Shown here in pieces: positions 45,095-56,757 of a DNA stretch of 64,000 nt. The notes beneath the pieces were generated by a model. That model ran no database searches. It was not told the DNA's origin and worked only from the letters and a program-made list of their open reading frames with translations. Origin of the DNA: Papiliotrema nemorosa (taxonomy: Eukaryota; Basidiomycota; Tremellomycetes; Tremellales; Rhynchogastremaceae); contig JASKOT010000001.1 of the NCBI GenBank assembly GCA_032158125.1, forward strand, positions 1,364,001 to 1,428,000, in the 5' to 3' direction. Both the position numbers and the translations under genes were made by a program. Every line of letters begins with the position of its first letter. Positions within the stretch are counted from its first letter, which is position 1.

Positions 45095-46486
45095 CTACTC
45101 CGCCTTGACCCAATGATACGACATTGGATGAGGTCCCCATCCCAACGCATACACTGCCCAAACGACCAGAGAATTCTGGGGTTCCTTGGCAAACACATCC
45201 CTCATGACTCCCACCCACCCACTCGAGTATTCGTGCTCCACCGTAGGGATTGCCGAGATGTACATGAACGTCCAGGTCCATATCCACCCTACCACCCCTC
45301 CCACTCGCCGTCCTGTCGCCTTGTAAAATGCTCGTTCGGCGATACAGCCTAATCCTTGAGCAATGTAGAAGATCATGTAAGGATAGACGGTGAGTTGTTT
45401 CCGAGGAGCGTAAAAGATGACGACGTGGAAGATGCCGGAGATGGTAAAGATGGCGAGGAGGTGAACGGTTCGACCCAGTCGTTCGAAAGGTCTAGCGAGG
45501 GTTAAGAACATGAACTAAATGTGAGCGAGGTACACTGATGCAGGGAGACAAGAAGAGGCGAATATGATATTCGGAAGAAGTGTCGACTTGCCCGCATTTG
45601 CTGATGCCACCTCTTCGACCACAGCTCGTTCAGACTCGTACTCAACATTGGCTTTTGCGTGATATCCGGCCATTCTTCCGGAAGATGCAACCCGAGCCCG
45701 ATACCCATCAACGCCATGCCGTGGAAAAGGACGGTCATTCCGAAATGAGTGCAAAGAGCTACTCCGATAGTCAAGACCACCTTGATCCCAAGTGAAGGTA
45801 CGCCTGATCGACTGGATAAGTCGGATACCCAGGCGTGATAATCTCCCCCAATGTAATCCAACGAGCCGAACGTATCAGGAGCAAAGCGCCAAGGGAGGTA
45901 ACACCCAAGGTCGGTAAGGAACACAGCAATCCATAGCCAAACGGTATGATACGCCATAGCTGACACCCAGGGGAAACGCGACTTGCTAGATTGTAAAGGA
46001 GGCCAGAACGGATCGATGTTCACGAATCGACGATGGTTCCACGTCAGGTCGAACGCTTTGAACAGGCGTGTGGAGCGTAACCACGGGAAGGGAGGGGAAC
46101 GGGGTAATGGGTGATAGTGTGGGACTCGATCGGTGAATGCCCAGTAGGTAGCGAAGCCGAGGATGAGTGAAGACTGCAGTGAGATTCTGCCTAGACATTC
46201 GAGTGCGGTTCGACGACTCACCCCTTCAGATGCGGGTCGCAGATTGCCCATTGATTGTCAGTGGCACGAGTCGATGTGCTTTGTAGCACTCACGATAGCC
46301 TAGATCGCACCCTTTTACGCCCCAGATATAACATAACAGCCCTATGGGCCACAGAGCCATACGGTATAGACGAGTGTTGGGTATGTGCACCAGGTAGGCG
46401 ATGATGAGGGGTACGACCACGATCCCCGCAAGCACCGGTGTGGGGCAGGGGTAGAATGGATCATGACTGTCTTTCCAGAGGTTCAT
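45095..46486 (-). CDS. Wax-synthase-like membrane-bound O-acyltransferase
   Basis: Exon 1 starts MNLWKDSHDPFYPCPTPVLA and a hydrophobic helix. After introns the chain reads GVKGCDLGYRE and TRLFKAFDLTWNHRRFVNID, further helices, and SLNELWSKRWHQQMR. That last block, the N-x-x-F/L-W-x-R/K-R-W-H element, is the wax synthase-domain (MBOAT_2) signature including the catalytic His. The last exon adds ERLGRTVHLLAIFTISGIFH (second conserved His), MIFYIAQGLGCIAERAFYKA and ends MSYHWVKAE. Members esterify acyl-CoA with fatty alcohols, sterols or secondary metabolites in the endoplasmic reticulum. Substrate unknown. Its head faces HEN1 across a 508-base divergent promoter. Confidence 0.85.
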
Positions 46487-46994
46487 GTCAGATGAGAGTT
46501 GAGAATGCAAACAGAACAAGAGTCGAACTGATCACTCTCGTTCGGATTAATCTCAGGTTGGCCGAGATGGCCGATTTGATCTGTGGAGCCTATTCAAACA
46601 ACCTCTTTCCCCGATGTGATTCGGACACGCCCCTATCATCAAAAGCGTGGAGCTCACTCGATTTCATTGAGATATCTCAAGACTTGTCCATAAGGACACC
46701 TTGGCAAGACGATAGCAGCGGTCCATTTTGGCTGCGTCGCATTGTCATACGGGTGTCCCGACCAGCATCGGTTCATCCGGTGAGGTATGCTGTGAATAGG
46801 CGCACGTCATCCTTCACGGCGGTCTGTGTCTAGATAGGCGCGTCATTACCGCTCAGGTACCGAAAAACCAATGTTGCCACCCAAAAAGGGGTGTTTGGGG
46901 GGTGCCCCGTGGGTGTCTTTTTCGACCCCCCCTTCCATTCCTTCCCTCTCTGACTTTGTCGACGTTTGACCCCTATACCTCGACTCTCAAAGCC
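46487..46994. promoter_or_regulatory. Divergent promoter, wax-synthase-like gene and HEN1-like gene
   Basis: Head-to-head start codons are separated by 508 bases; no gene is visible inside. A G/C-rich homopolymer-like patch lies near 46885-46932. Confidence 0.45.
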
Positions 46995-48918
46995 ATGTCT
47001 GGCTACTTTGGACAGGCGGATGACCATCATCACGAGGAATCATCTCCATCAACCCCTCCTCCTCTGTCCCCTTCGACTTTACCCGCAGAACCGCATCCTC
47101 AAGAGGTGTCTTTGGTAGAAGAGGAAGAAACCACCGGTGTCACGTTTACCCCAGAGTCAGTTGCGACGTGTAAAGGGTGTTGGATCACTGCTCACACTTC
47201 AGACTATGGATGCAGAGGAGGCACTGGGCATTATCTGTCCTTCGTCGTGAGGGTGTCCGATCGGTGAGTCTTTTGCGTTGCATGGTCATTCAACGGACCG
47301 ACACCGTCACGTACGCCCTCGCCCCTCGTTGACCGGATAATCCCTCCCTCCCCCCCTTCACGTCGATGACTGGCCGATCGCATCACAGGACAATGAGCCG
47401 AGGGGATGATGACATGCTTCTTTGGTCTTATTCTACCACTGGAATCCATTCCCGATGCATATCATCTGACCCACGTCGAACGCCTCATGCATGGGCTTTG
47501 GCTGACATGACTAGGTGCTGGATATCGGATGCGGCGCGGGCGCTCTACTGGAAACCCTCGTCATCCCCCCTTCCACCATATACGAACCACCTATCCGACC
47601 TCTCCCTCCACCTGCACCATCCTCATCAGCACATCAACTCCCCAGTCCGGTGGATAGCGATTTCGAGGATCTGGCAGAACAAGACGAGCTGTTTATACAG
47701 GTGAGTCACCGCGTCGTCATTCACTGATCATAAAGCGATTAGGCGGTATAGACCCTTCACCAGGAGTCATCTCATCCGCTCTGGCAGTACTCACCCCTCC
47801 TTCCTCATCTTCCACCTTTCCTCCACAGCGACCACGATGGGAGCCCATGCAGACGGAATTGTGGATGGGCGGGATAGAGAGGTATAACAGTAAAATGGAG
47901 GGATACGAGGCGATCACCTGTCTCGAGGTCATTGAACATCTCGACCCAAACATCCTCTCTCGTTTCGGTGTCAACACCATGGGAACGTATAGACCCAGGT
48001 TGATGCTGATCACCACCCCCGTGAGTGGCATCGTCTTTGGACACAGACATAATAAGCTTATCATCCACTAGAACTTTGACTTCAACGCCAAATTCCCTCA
48101 AGCCTGTGATCACGATCACGATCAGCCCAAGAAGGGTTATGTCGATCCGACAGGTCGTACCGAGCGAATTTTCAGGTCAGTCATGCATAGAAATTTCATG
48201 CTCCCGCTGACACGCAGGCACTCTGATCACAAGCTGGAAATGACAAGCGGAGAGTTCAGAGAATGGGCAACCGCTTCTGCAGCCGATTGGGGGTGAGTCA
48301 ATGCGTTCCTACCCGGGTATACAGCTGACGACAAGATACGAGGTGGAGCTTGGCGGTGTGGGGATATCCTCCAAACCTTCCTACTACCCCGCCGACGACC
48401 CCTACGTCCCCAACGAGCCCATTTACGCGACACAGACCGCCATTTTCCGTCTAGCCTCGGTTCCTGCTCGATCACCCCGATCCGTCCGATCCACCCCATT
48501 ACCCTTCATGCCTGGATCGAAGGAATCCTCACATCCTCATAAAGTCGCCGGGAGGTTCACACACCCACGTTCGGCCCCTGGTCAGAATAGGCGCGAGGCC
48601 CCCGGGGATGTACTGCAGAAGGTGAAGGATCAATTTGAGGCTTGGCAAGTGCCAGAGGTGGGATTGAGCGAGTTGTGGGGTGTGGACGATGTTGCGGGGG
48701 CGTGCAACGGGTCGAAGCGATACCTTGTAGGGGTACTAGGCGGCTGGGGGGATTGTGAGGCTATACCGACACTGGGACAGGGTGATTTCGAGGTCAAAAG
48801 GGATAGAGGGAGAGGGTTCAGGGTGGTTTGGAAGAAGTATCAAAAGCCTCAAGAGGTCAGAGAAGAGTCTTGGGGTAGTGCGCCCACGCAGCCGGCCGGG
48901 GAGAGTGGCGGGTGGTGA
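46995..48918 (+). CDS. HEN1-type small RNA 2'-O-methyltransferase
   Basis: After an acidic leader (MSGYFGQADD, then VSLVEEEETTGVTFTPE) a 47-nt intron leads to LWMQRRHWALSVLRREGVRS, the conserved helix before the Rossmann fold. A 250-nt intron precedes VLDIGCGAGALLETL, the SAM-binding motif. Then AITCLEVIEHLDPNILSRFG carries the metal-binding E-x-x-E-H, and RPRLMLITTPNFDFNAKF follows. FRHSDHKLEMTSGEFREWA gives the further His of the HEN1 metal site. Together these are the diagnostic HEN1 motifs. HEN1 enzymes 2'-O-methylate the 3' end of small RNAs, protecting them from uridylation and decay. Length and domain layout fit animal/fungal short forms rather than the plant dsRNA-binding form. It converges on the SIR2-like gene. 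Confidence 0.88.
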
Positions 48919-49401
48919 AGATGAGCTGGGATGCAGTGCATCCGATCATAGCGCAGAAGAAGACGCAGGGCCACCGTCTTTTTCATATTTCACCTGTGTT
49001 TTTACACATCACTTCATATACTATGCATCTGCATACACAGCCTGACTTGCTTGCATTGAGATGTCCGGTCGCCGTCATTGTATCCTGTCAGAAACGAGTC
49101 GATCAAAGGTTGGCCCGGGACTTGAGGAGCAACATTGCATGCCAACGGACTGCACACACGTCCATGACCGTCGACAAGAGCAGTGTCCTCGAGTATTGTA
49201 ACAGGCCCAAATCACAATGAGATCTTTCCATCATCAAGCCTATTTCGACGCGAAATCTGCGACCCAGGACCCTTATTCGCGCATCATGATCGGCGGTGGG
49301 AGACCGCGCAAAGCACGGGGAAGCGGTACACGAGAATATTTGTTTTTTGTGGGCCAGCCTTTCAGCACAGAGTGGGCACAGACGAGGTTCTGAAAGAGTG
49401 A

Positions 49402-51434
49402 TCAAGTCGATCCAATTGGGATAAAACCTGCCGGGTGGAATCCCAACCAGTTCAGCCAGCTCATATTCAAGGCCCATCTGTGTTCGAAAGATATCCACCG
49501 GGCGGTCATCAAAGAATCATTCTCGATGATTTCCTTGTACTTGTCCAGTTCTTCCTTAAACATGGCCGTCAGTCGATCTTTATCTGTTCCGGTCCGGCGC
49601 GAAGTGTTGAAGAGCGCTTCGACGGCTTGTTGAGTGATTTCGAGCTGTAGTAAAAGGATCGGACGTTGATCATCATGAAAGTGCTACGCTATCAGTCATT
49701 ATCTCATGGCTTTGACGGACCTGTTCTGCCGCGAACGCTCTGAGGAAAAAGGCATATATGCGCGTCTCGGACAGGAAGCTGCTCGACTCTTCTAGAGTGA
49801 GCCAAGATCGCTCGACCAGAGATGAAGTCAGATGGTGCGAGATGGTGGATACAACCGAACCACCGTTACCACCGAGCTCAATTCTTCGGGGATCGTGAGG
49901 AAAGACCTTGAGAGGATCGACCGCAATACAATGAGCGATCGAGAGCAAGAGATCTGACAGCGAATATGATGTGTTGACGAGATCCTTGAGGTGGTATCCA
50001 CCGTAGCCAGAGCCTTTGTCGTAGTTGATTGAGCGGCTGAGGATAGGAGTATTGACTCTGATTGAGACGCTCGCACCTCCGATAGCCGGGGCGAGATAAT
50101 ACCTCGGCGGCGGTATGAACACGTCTCCATCTACTTTATAGATTTGGTCGCCTGCGAGTTGTCTGCAATAAGGAAGCCTCGAGAAGCGGATCGTGAAGGG
50201 CAGTCGCAGATTACTGTCCGTCTGCCTGAGATCTACGCTAATCTCCATGCTCGTGACCACAGACTCTGCACAAGGAGGTGGCGTATCTTTGGCGCTCGCT
50301 TCGGCTGCATCAGACTGGCTGTAGTATCGGATAAAAGTAGAGTGTGTGAACCCAGAGCTCGTATCCCGATGGGTGAAAATGGGTCAGACACTTCATGATA
50401 GCTGAACTTACATATTCTTCATGCACCATCCAACCGTCCACACCGGTCGTCTCCGTAGTTCCAGCAGCTGCCCTTCTCTCCAAAGCCGGTCTAAATTCCT
50501 CGAGAAGCTTAGACCTTGCTCGAGCATGGCCCCATAGCTGTACGGATTGCTCGCTCGAACGGTCCCCGGACAGTGTCCTGGGAAACAGCGTCCGTAGAGC
50601 ACCGGCGATATCATGTCCTGGTATTGAGCTAACTCGTATGCAAGACGGGACGATCCTTCGCAGAGCGACAACTTCGTTGGGTGGACAGAGGAGGACATGA
50701 CGAATGTCGTAGGGTGGATCGATGCCCTGCAGAAAGCGAAAGAGCGACTTGAAATGATCATCGTTGACCGTCCCGCCGCATCCCAGGAATAATACGTGCC
50801 CGTCGAGTAGGGCTTCTCGAAGACCAACCCCTAGCATAGAAGTCTCGTCCACATGGTCGAGAGATCTCGTGGCTTTTTTCAAGCGATCATAATCATGCGG
50901 CTCGAATATGCAATCCCTGGGGTTGGTCCAGACGCCGTGAATGTGCATCAACAATCTATCCCGTGGTGTACTGTCGCTGGAGAAGAATCTGATGACATTA
51001 TTGTCCTTCCAGTCGACAGTAGTCAGCGAAAGGACATCGTCCGGGATCGTATCGTAGTTTGTCGTCATGAGCCTCGCACCTTCGAGTCTCAGTTTCCTCA
51101 GTAGATCATATACGCTGGGGTCGGAGACCAGAGAAGGGTTCTGTCTATACTTGCCAAACTGCAAATTGAGAAAATTGCCAAACTCCCCGTCACCCAATGC
51201 CAGGCGCAGTGTCCTGGAAGCCAAGACCAAGTCGTCGTCGTGGACAAAGTCTGCCAATGCAGAGATCAAGTGCGGATTGACATCGGGAGTCTGTTCCGCA
51301 TGCCTCTGCCCTGCGACTAAAAGATCTCTCCATCCTGGGGTGTTGGCTGTACCGATAGAGACCCCAGCTCCTATGAGAATGTAGAATTTGGCGGTCTTGT
51401 TCAAAAGTCGCTCCTCAAGATCAAAGCCGCTCAT
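49402..51434 (-). CDS. SIR2-like domain protein (putative NADase) with C-terminal helical region
   Basis: The start ATG at 51434 gives MSGFDLEERLLNKTAKFYIL. The N-terminal half has SIR2-like motifs: LIGAGVSIGTANTPGWRDLL (nucleotide-binding G-A-G-x-S), ARLMTTNYDTIPDD (T-x-N-x-D catalytic Asn), LLMHIHGVWTNP (catalytic His) and HVLFLGCGGTVNDDHFKSLF. The two CxxC zinc pairs of histone-deacetylase sirtuins are absent, placing it with the SIR2_2-like NAD-consuming group. After ERRAAAGTTETTG come about 350 residues without recognised domain (IPPPRYYLAPAIGG, YGGYHLKDLVNTSY, RTGTDKDRLTAMFKEELDKY), ending GFHPAGFIPIGST. In bacteria such domains deplete NAD+ during phage defence; fungal roles are little known. 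The neighbour is a HEN1 gene. Confidence 0.82.
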
Positions 51435-51811
51435 GACAGAACGTCCACTACGGAGGGTGGTGCAAGAAGACGGATGCAAGTGATGCTCTCATCGAAAGCC
51501 GTTCCCACGCTCAGAGGCAGATAGATTTACCGGTTGTTTGACCAAGCCGGAGATCGACACTGCACCCGAGGCCTACCCGATTATGCGTATCACACATTCG
51601 TACTACCGAGATCCGAGATACACGTGACGGCAAGGCGTGAGATCTGAGAAATCGTCGAGGCACATTTCGGCAAAGGCCCATGTATCGAAATGAGCGAAAT
51701 GCAGTGTTCCCAGAGATTCGCAGGATCTCCACTCGGGAGCTCGGCCACCTAGTGTCACTCGTGTCACATCGTGAGAAGATCATGAATTATACTACACGTC
51801 TTGGCGTCGAT

Positions 51812-53567
51812 TCAGCGTGCCGAATCAAGTCTCCACCCAGGCATATTAGCCAGATCTTTCGCCCTTGCCGCTCGGGTTGACTTGGTAGCATCTCCTTGGC
51901 CAGGTCTCCACCTCCACGCATGCGCAAGATCATGGGGCAATCTCTCTTCTAGAATTTCGACGATATGTTTTCCGATGCTAGGTAACAATTTAAACGAGTG
52001 TCTAACATCAGCTCTTCCTCACACACCGGCTCCTCCCCCTGGCTACTGGCATTCATCCAGCCAATCGACTCACCCGGAATCCCCTGACGCTATGTAAAAA
52101 TTCTTCCATCCTGGATATTCACAGATGAGAGGCTTGGAATCCGCAGTATCAGTACACCAACACAGAGACCTATTCAACATTTCCTTGGCCGCGAATCGAG
52201 GGAGATAAATCTCAATAGCGTGTTTTAGCGATCGATCACTTGCAGTAGGGATAGTGTCTGTCGGGTGTTTTGCGTGAGATCGAGGGACGGAGATGTGGGT
52301 AGGGGAGGGGGAACCGAAGGGTTGGTGTGTCTTGTATCGTGTAAAACCCGGGAATTCATCGCATACTTTGATCACCCCGTTCCTACCGTTAGCCCACACA
52401 TCAATCCCAGAATCGGGAGGGTAGTTGCACATTGAGGAGAACATGGAGCTTGGAAGGTACTACTCACACTGTCGGTTCAAAGAAGAACCCTATATCTTCG
52501 TTGTACACCACCGGACAACCTTTGTACAAGGCCGCTTCAGTTGGTGTAAGCTGTAAATGGGTATACACCCAGGCCTGTCCTTAGCCCATCCACCATACCG
52601 AGATCGAACATGGTACAAGACTCACTTTGGAGCAACATTGTTCTTGTAGATCAACAAGCGTGGGCGTCCATGCTCCAGCCGCCAGGACAATCTTATCCGC
52701 ATAGTACTTTTTCCCATCGACACTCTCGACCCCTATACATATTTTATCTTCGTCTTCGTCCGGTCGATCGAATATCGGTCGTTTGAACGATCCAGAGCTG
52801 ACCTCAGTACTCTGTACTACACCACCATATACGCATGTGCTCACGGTCCGAAAGCCGTTTGGACACCTTGATCAACGACGTATCGCCCTATCGCATCGAT
52901 GGCATTCCCAGCGTCCAACCAAGCCCCTTCAGCGTTCCAAATCCCTTTCCAACCCTGCCTTCAGCACACTCTAGTCTGATATATATTGACTTTTGGACCC
53001 ACTTTTATCCTCTCCCGATCCAACATGGGAGCTTTGGAGAGTATATCGTCTTCTGAATCCAACCATTGCGTGCAGTGTTCCAACCCCACTCCAGCTCTTT
53101 GCATCTGTTCATACTCTTCTTTCAAGGTGGCTATACCTTCTGGCGTTCCCGAGCATTCGAGCTGAGATCAGCACGTCGTCCTTGCTCATGAAACTCTTAA
53201 GCTATTATTTCAAACGACGCGAAAAGAAGATCCTCGGATAGAATCAACTTACTCCCCCCGTACCGTTGAAAAACGGCTTGAACAACTCATCCCCCACCCA
53301 CATCTCTCTCGCTTCATACGTCAACCTCACTGAGATCTCATCCATACTCCAAACTCCGAAAATCTTGTTCAAATCATTACCCGCAGACTGTTTCGAAGGG
53401 ATAGGATACACATCTAGCAGAGTGATATTTTGCGGGGTGTAGCCTGATCTGAGGAGGTGTAAGGCGGTAGAAGACCCAAATGTTCCCCCTCCGCCTATAA
53501 TCAAGACTTTGGTCTCCGCACGCGTAGGTGAGGAGGCCGAGCTCATACTTGTCGAGTGGTCGTTCAT
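51812..53567 (-). CDS. Fructosyl amino acid oxidase-like FAD amine oxidase
   Basis: The start is MNDHSTSMSSASS at 53567, with ETKVLIIGGGGTFGSSTALH, the FAD Rossmann motif, and DVYPIPSKQSAGNDLNKIFG, the amadoriase/sarcosine-oxidase signature. Mid: YYADKIVLAAGAWTPTLVDL. Later: CPVVYNEDIGFFFEPT, SLCWCTDTADSKPLICEYPG (with the Cys expected to carry covalent flavin) and YIASGDSGHSFKLLPSIGKH. Fungal amadoriases oxidise fructosyl-lysine or fructosyl-valine, releasing the amino acid, glucosone and H2O2. Close relatives use sarcosine or pipecolate, so the exact substrate is uncertain. The C-terminus WRLDSAR is not a classical SKL peroxisomal signal. Next to it is a Zn2Cys6 regulator on the same strand and, further on, a second oxidase. 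Confidence 0.86.
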
Positions 53568-53669
53568 GTTAATGAGAGGTTCATCAAAGGACTCGTCCTC
53601 CTCGGCAAGTGTCGTCAGTCGGTGCATCGGTGCATAGTCCGAAAGAGATCGGACATGAGATGGACCTTC

Positions 53670-53676
53670 TATATAT
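53670..53676 (-). promoter_or_regulatory. TATA box of the fructosyl amino acid oxidase-like gene
   Basis: A tatatat element about 105 bases upstream of the oxidase start codon. Confidence 0.45.
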
Positions 53677-53756
53677 CTCCAGTACAACAGATGGAAACTG
53701 CTTGACCCGAAACGCCCGCGCATCAAGCAAAAGAGATGACCGTTTCCGACTAGAGA

Positions 53757-55985
53757 TCAGCACTTACCCTCCTGGAGTTGAAGAACAACGCTACTCACCT
53801 CATCGGCAATCTTCCTCCAGTCGACATACCGACTCCCATCTGGATCCCTCTTCCACACCTCCAACAATAGACTATACACCGCTTGGATATTCCCACATTT
53901 CACCCTCTCGTTGAACCGATTAAACGTCTGCACAATCTCTGTCCTCCCTGTGTGATCTGTCGTATGCACACCCACCACAAACAAAGGGAACAACATTTGG
54001 CTCTCGGAGCTTGTCCCCAGTACCATGCGTAAATACTGCATCGTCCTACCTGCCAGAATCTGGGATGGGATGTCGGATGACCCGGCGTGTAAAACGGCTT
54101 GACGGAGGTATAACTCTGCCCCAGCTTTGAAAGTCTGGAAAGCCGCTATGAGGTGTAACTTGTCTGGAGTGAGAGCTACCGCTGGCACTTCGAGATCTTT
54201 CAATCTGGCAAGGACAGAATCCGATTTCGTCATTGCCGTATGGAGTTTACGCGATCGATGAGGTGTCAGACGTTGTTGGGGTTGCTGGGCCAGGGTCGAG
54301 ACCTCTGAAGCGATCACTGCCGTTTCGGCTATGATGCTGAAAATCTGCATGGTCAAACCCATATACGCATCAGGGGTATGTTCCGTAGCGGCGAGAATCT
54401 GTTGATAGAAATCCAAAGGCATCGAAGGGGTTTTGGACGAAGCGAGGGAAGACAACACGTCGTGGTAGACCAGATTGAGCGAGATGGAGCGCCATGTTTG
54501 ACTCGTACACACGTTGGTGGTCAAGCTCACGGAGCGCAAGATCTGTCTCGTCTTGGGTAATCGTGAGACCCAGCTTCGAGAATCTCCACGACAAATGTCG
54601 ATTCCGCCGAGGATGAGCAACGCCATCATGCACTCTTCTCGGCGTTGTTCGGTCACATCGGCGTCAATGTCGAGATGTTCCACTTGAGTCTCGACAGTCT
54701 CCACGGCGGCCTTGGCGAGGGAAACATATGGGTCTCCGAGGACCGATAAATGGGATGCTGCCCAGCCGAGTAATGCGCAGAGGACCAGCGGGGATCGTTC
54801 CGCCAACGGCATGAGGTAGGTCACTAGCGAGTTGTCGGTCGGCCCGAGAACAGATACGATCCGGGAGAACGAGTTGACCCAGTGGTCGAGGAGTAGAGGT
54901 AGGTGTGCGGAGAGTACAGCCTTGTCCATATCCGCACTGGGACGGGCCATACTCAGGATAGGCTGGACGGTGGGTGGGGTAGGGGGTTGTAGCGTTGCAG
55001 GCGGGAAAGCTGGGGGTCAGTGGGGTTAGTGAGGCGTACTCACCTATCGAGGTCCCCGTTTGACCTTGATCACCCGGCAAAGTCGTCTGATCGAGTGTCA
55101 TCCCCAACATATCGGTGATTCCAGGGTCGAAACCCAATTCTTTGAGAATATCTTCAATGGTCACTGCGACGCTCTCTGCAGGTAACGGCGCGCCAGTCGT
55201 GTCTCCCGTAGGTGACACACTCGGGTTGGACAAATCCGAGGAGATGAAGCTCGTGAAAGGGTCGAATAGTGTATCATCGAATGTCGGCTCAGGCGGGGGA
55301 GGCATGGGTAGAGAGGAAGACGAGGAAGATGCGAGATTGGGTAGTCCGACGGTATCTGCGTCCCAGGCCGGCACCCACGGTGCAAGAGTAGCAAGATTGG
55401 TCGCTTGGATTGGCGGGATGGTGGATGGTTGTAAGCCACTTGTAAGTGAACTGCCGTTGATAGTCCCGCTCGGAGGTGTAGTCGAGGGAATCGAGGTGGA
55501 AGGGATAGAAGGGGGATCTTGGTTGGAAATGGACATTCTTCGCTCTTTCCCTTGATCTGAAATTAGCCCCTTGTAAGAGATGTAGCTATGTGATGGATGG
55601 CCATCGTGATGAGGTTGACAAGCAATGCTCACTATCTCGTTTGACCTTGCCGTTAGGCTGAGGAGAGGGTACCCATTCTCCCGCCGTATTGAGGTACAAC
55701 TTTGGGAACACACATGGGATACCTAGTCGATTGCTAGGATCAGCATCTACAGAAAGACTTATGCTCACCAAGAGCCACATGTCGGTCGGTTGTTATCGCA
55801 TAGCTTCTATACGAGTTAACTCAAGGTCACACAGACCGAGGTGAGGGACCAACCTTTCTTCGGCGACAGGTATAACATCCTGTCCTAGTTCGGGATTTCT
55901 TGGGCTCTTTGGATCCAGAGTCACCGTGACTTTTCGCAGGTGTAGAAGCGGGAGCTTTGGATGGACCAGCATCGGAAGACTCCAT
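53757..55985 (-). CDS. Zn2Cys6 transcription factor, probable cluster regulator
   Basis: The first exon MESSDAGPSKAPASTPAKSH leads to SRTRTGCYTCRRRK. The next small exons give KLCDNNRPTCGSC and NRLGIPCVFPKL, completing C-x2-C-x6-C-x6-C-x2-C-x6-C once the acceptor ctag near 55736 is used. A Ser/Pro/Thr-rich activation-like linker (about 150 residues) follows, then a fungal_trans_2-type region: SAHLPLLLDHWVNSFSRIVS, SPLVLCALLGWAASHLSVLG, ECMMALLILGGIDICRGDSR and MLFPLFVVGVHTTDHTGRTE. This domain is shared with Uga3-like regulators of nitrogen or amine catabolism. It lies between two amine-oxidase-type genes and is their likely regulator. The 3' end LQLQEGK coincides with a perfect gtaagt donor, so one further small exon is possible. 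Confidence 0.85.
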
Positions 55986-56757
55986 CTTTGGGCATTGCTC
56001 GGTCAAAATCCGAATGGGAGGTGAATGAGAGTTGAGAGATGGGAGGAAGATGTCCATCGCTTATTTCCGGAAGACTTTGACCAGATCTACTCTTGCCTCA
56101 GCAGGCGAGTCAACGTCTTGAAGAGCATGGACAAAAGTGATGTCCCTGGCAGAAGGATTTTCTTATGCTCATCTTGTGCATGCAACGCTATCGCAGACCT
56201 GGGCAGGGGATGGTGACTCGATCACTCAAGGAGGATATACTCGTGGGCCTTCCTCTGTAGCTCATTGACATTAGAACTCTCAACAAGCGATTCTTCTAAG
56301 TCACACGAGGGTGTCCTCGTGTCTCATACTGTGCATGCGCAAGAACAATGGCTTGATACACACAGAGCTTAGCGGGGAGAAGTAGCAGAGAGAGACCAGA
56401 TTGGAGACGATAAAGCAGGATAGAGAAACTCGTCCTTTTATAGCTCTCACCTGAGCTCGCACCCATGAGTGTCGTGCTTTGTATGCGCTCGCATCACAGC
56501 CAGCGGCACGGATAGCTTGTACATCATTGCCTTGTTCTCGTCTGAAGTCCCAATCAAAGTAAAAGAAGAAGGACAAGAGGAACACCCGCTGAAGGTCTTA
56601 TCGTCGCTTGACGTTACCTCGGTCGACCTCGGCGCGTTGATTCTGCTAAGCGCTCACTGGAGACATACGACCTTTTGATTCTTCTCTTCGAGCCAAAAGA
56701 TATGTATCGCTCGTGCGAGCTTGACAAGGATACCCTCTCAGGAAGATACAGCTCGAG
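55986..56757. promoter_or_regulatory. Divergent promoter, regulator and second oxidase
   Basis: This 772-base stretch separates the heads of the Zn2Cys6 regulator and the pipecolate-oxidase-like gene. No gene is supported in it. It is the natural place for operator sites of the regulator; CGG/CCG elements are present but scattered. Confidence 0.45.

Noticed and set aside
49402..51434. Classical histone-deacetylase sirtuin
   Set aside because: The two CxxC zinc-binding pairs are missing and the GAG motif context is of the SIR2-like NADase type.
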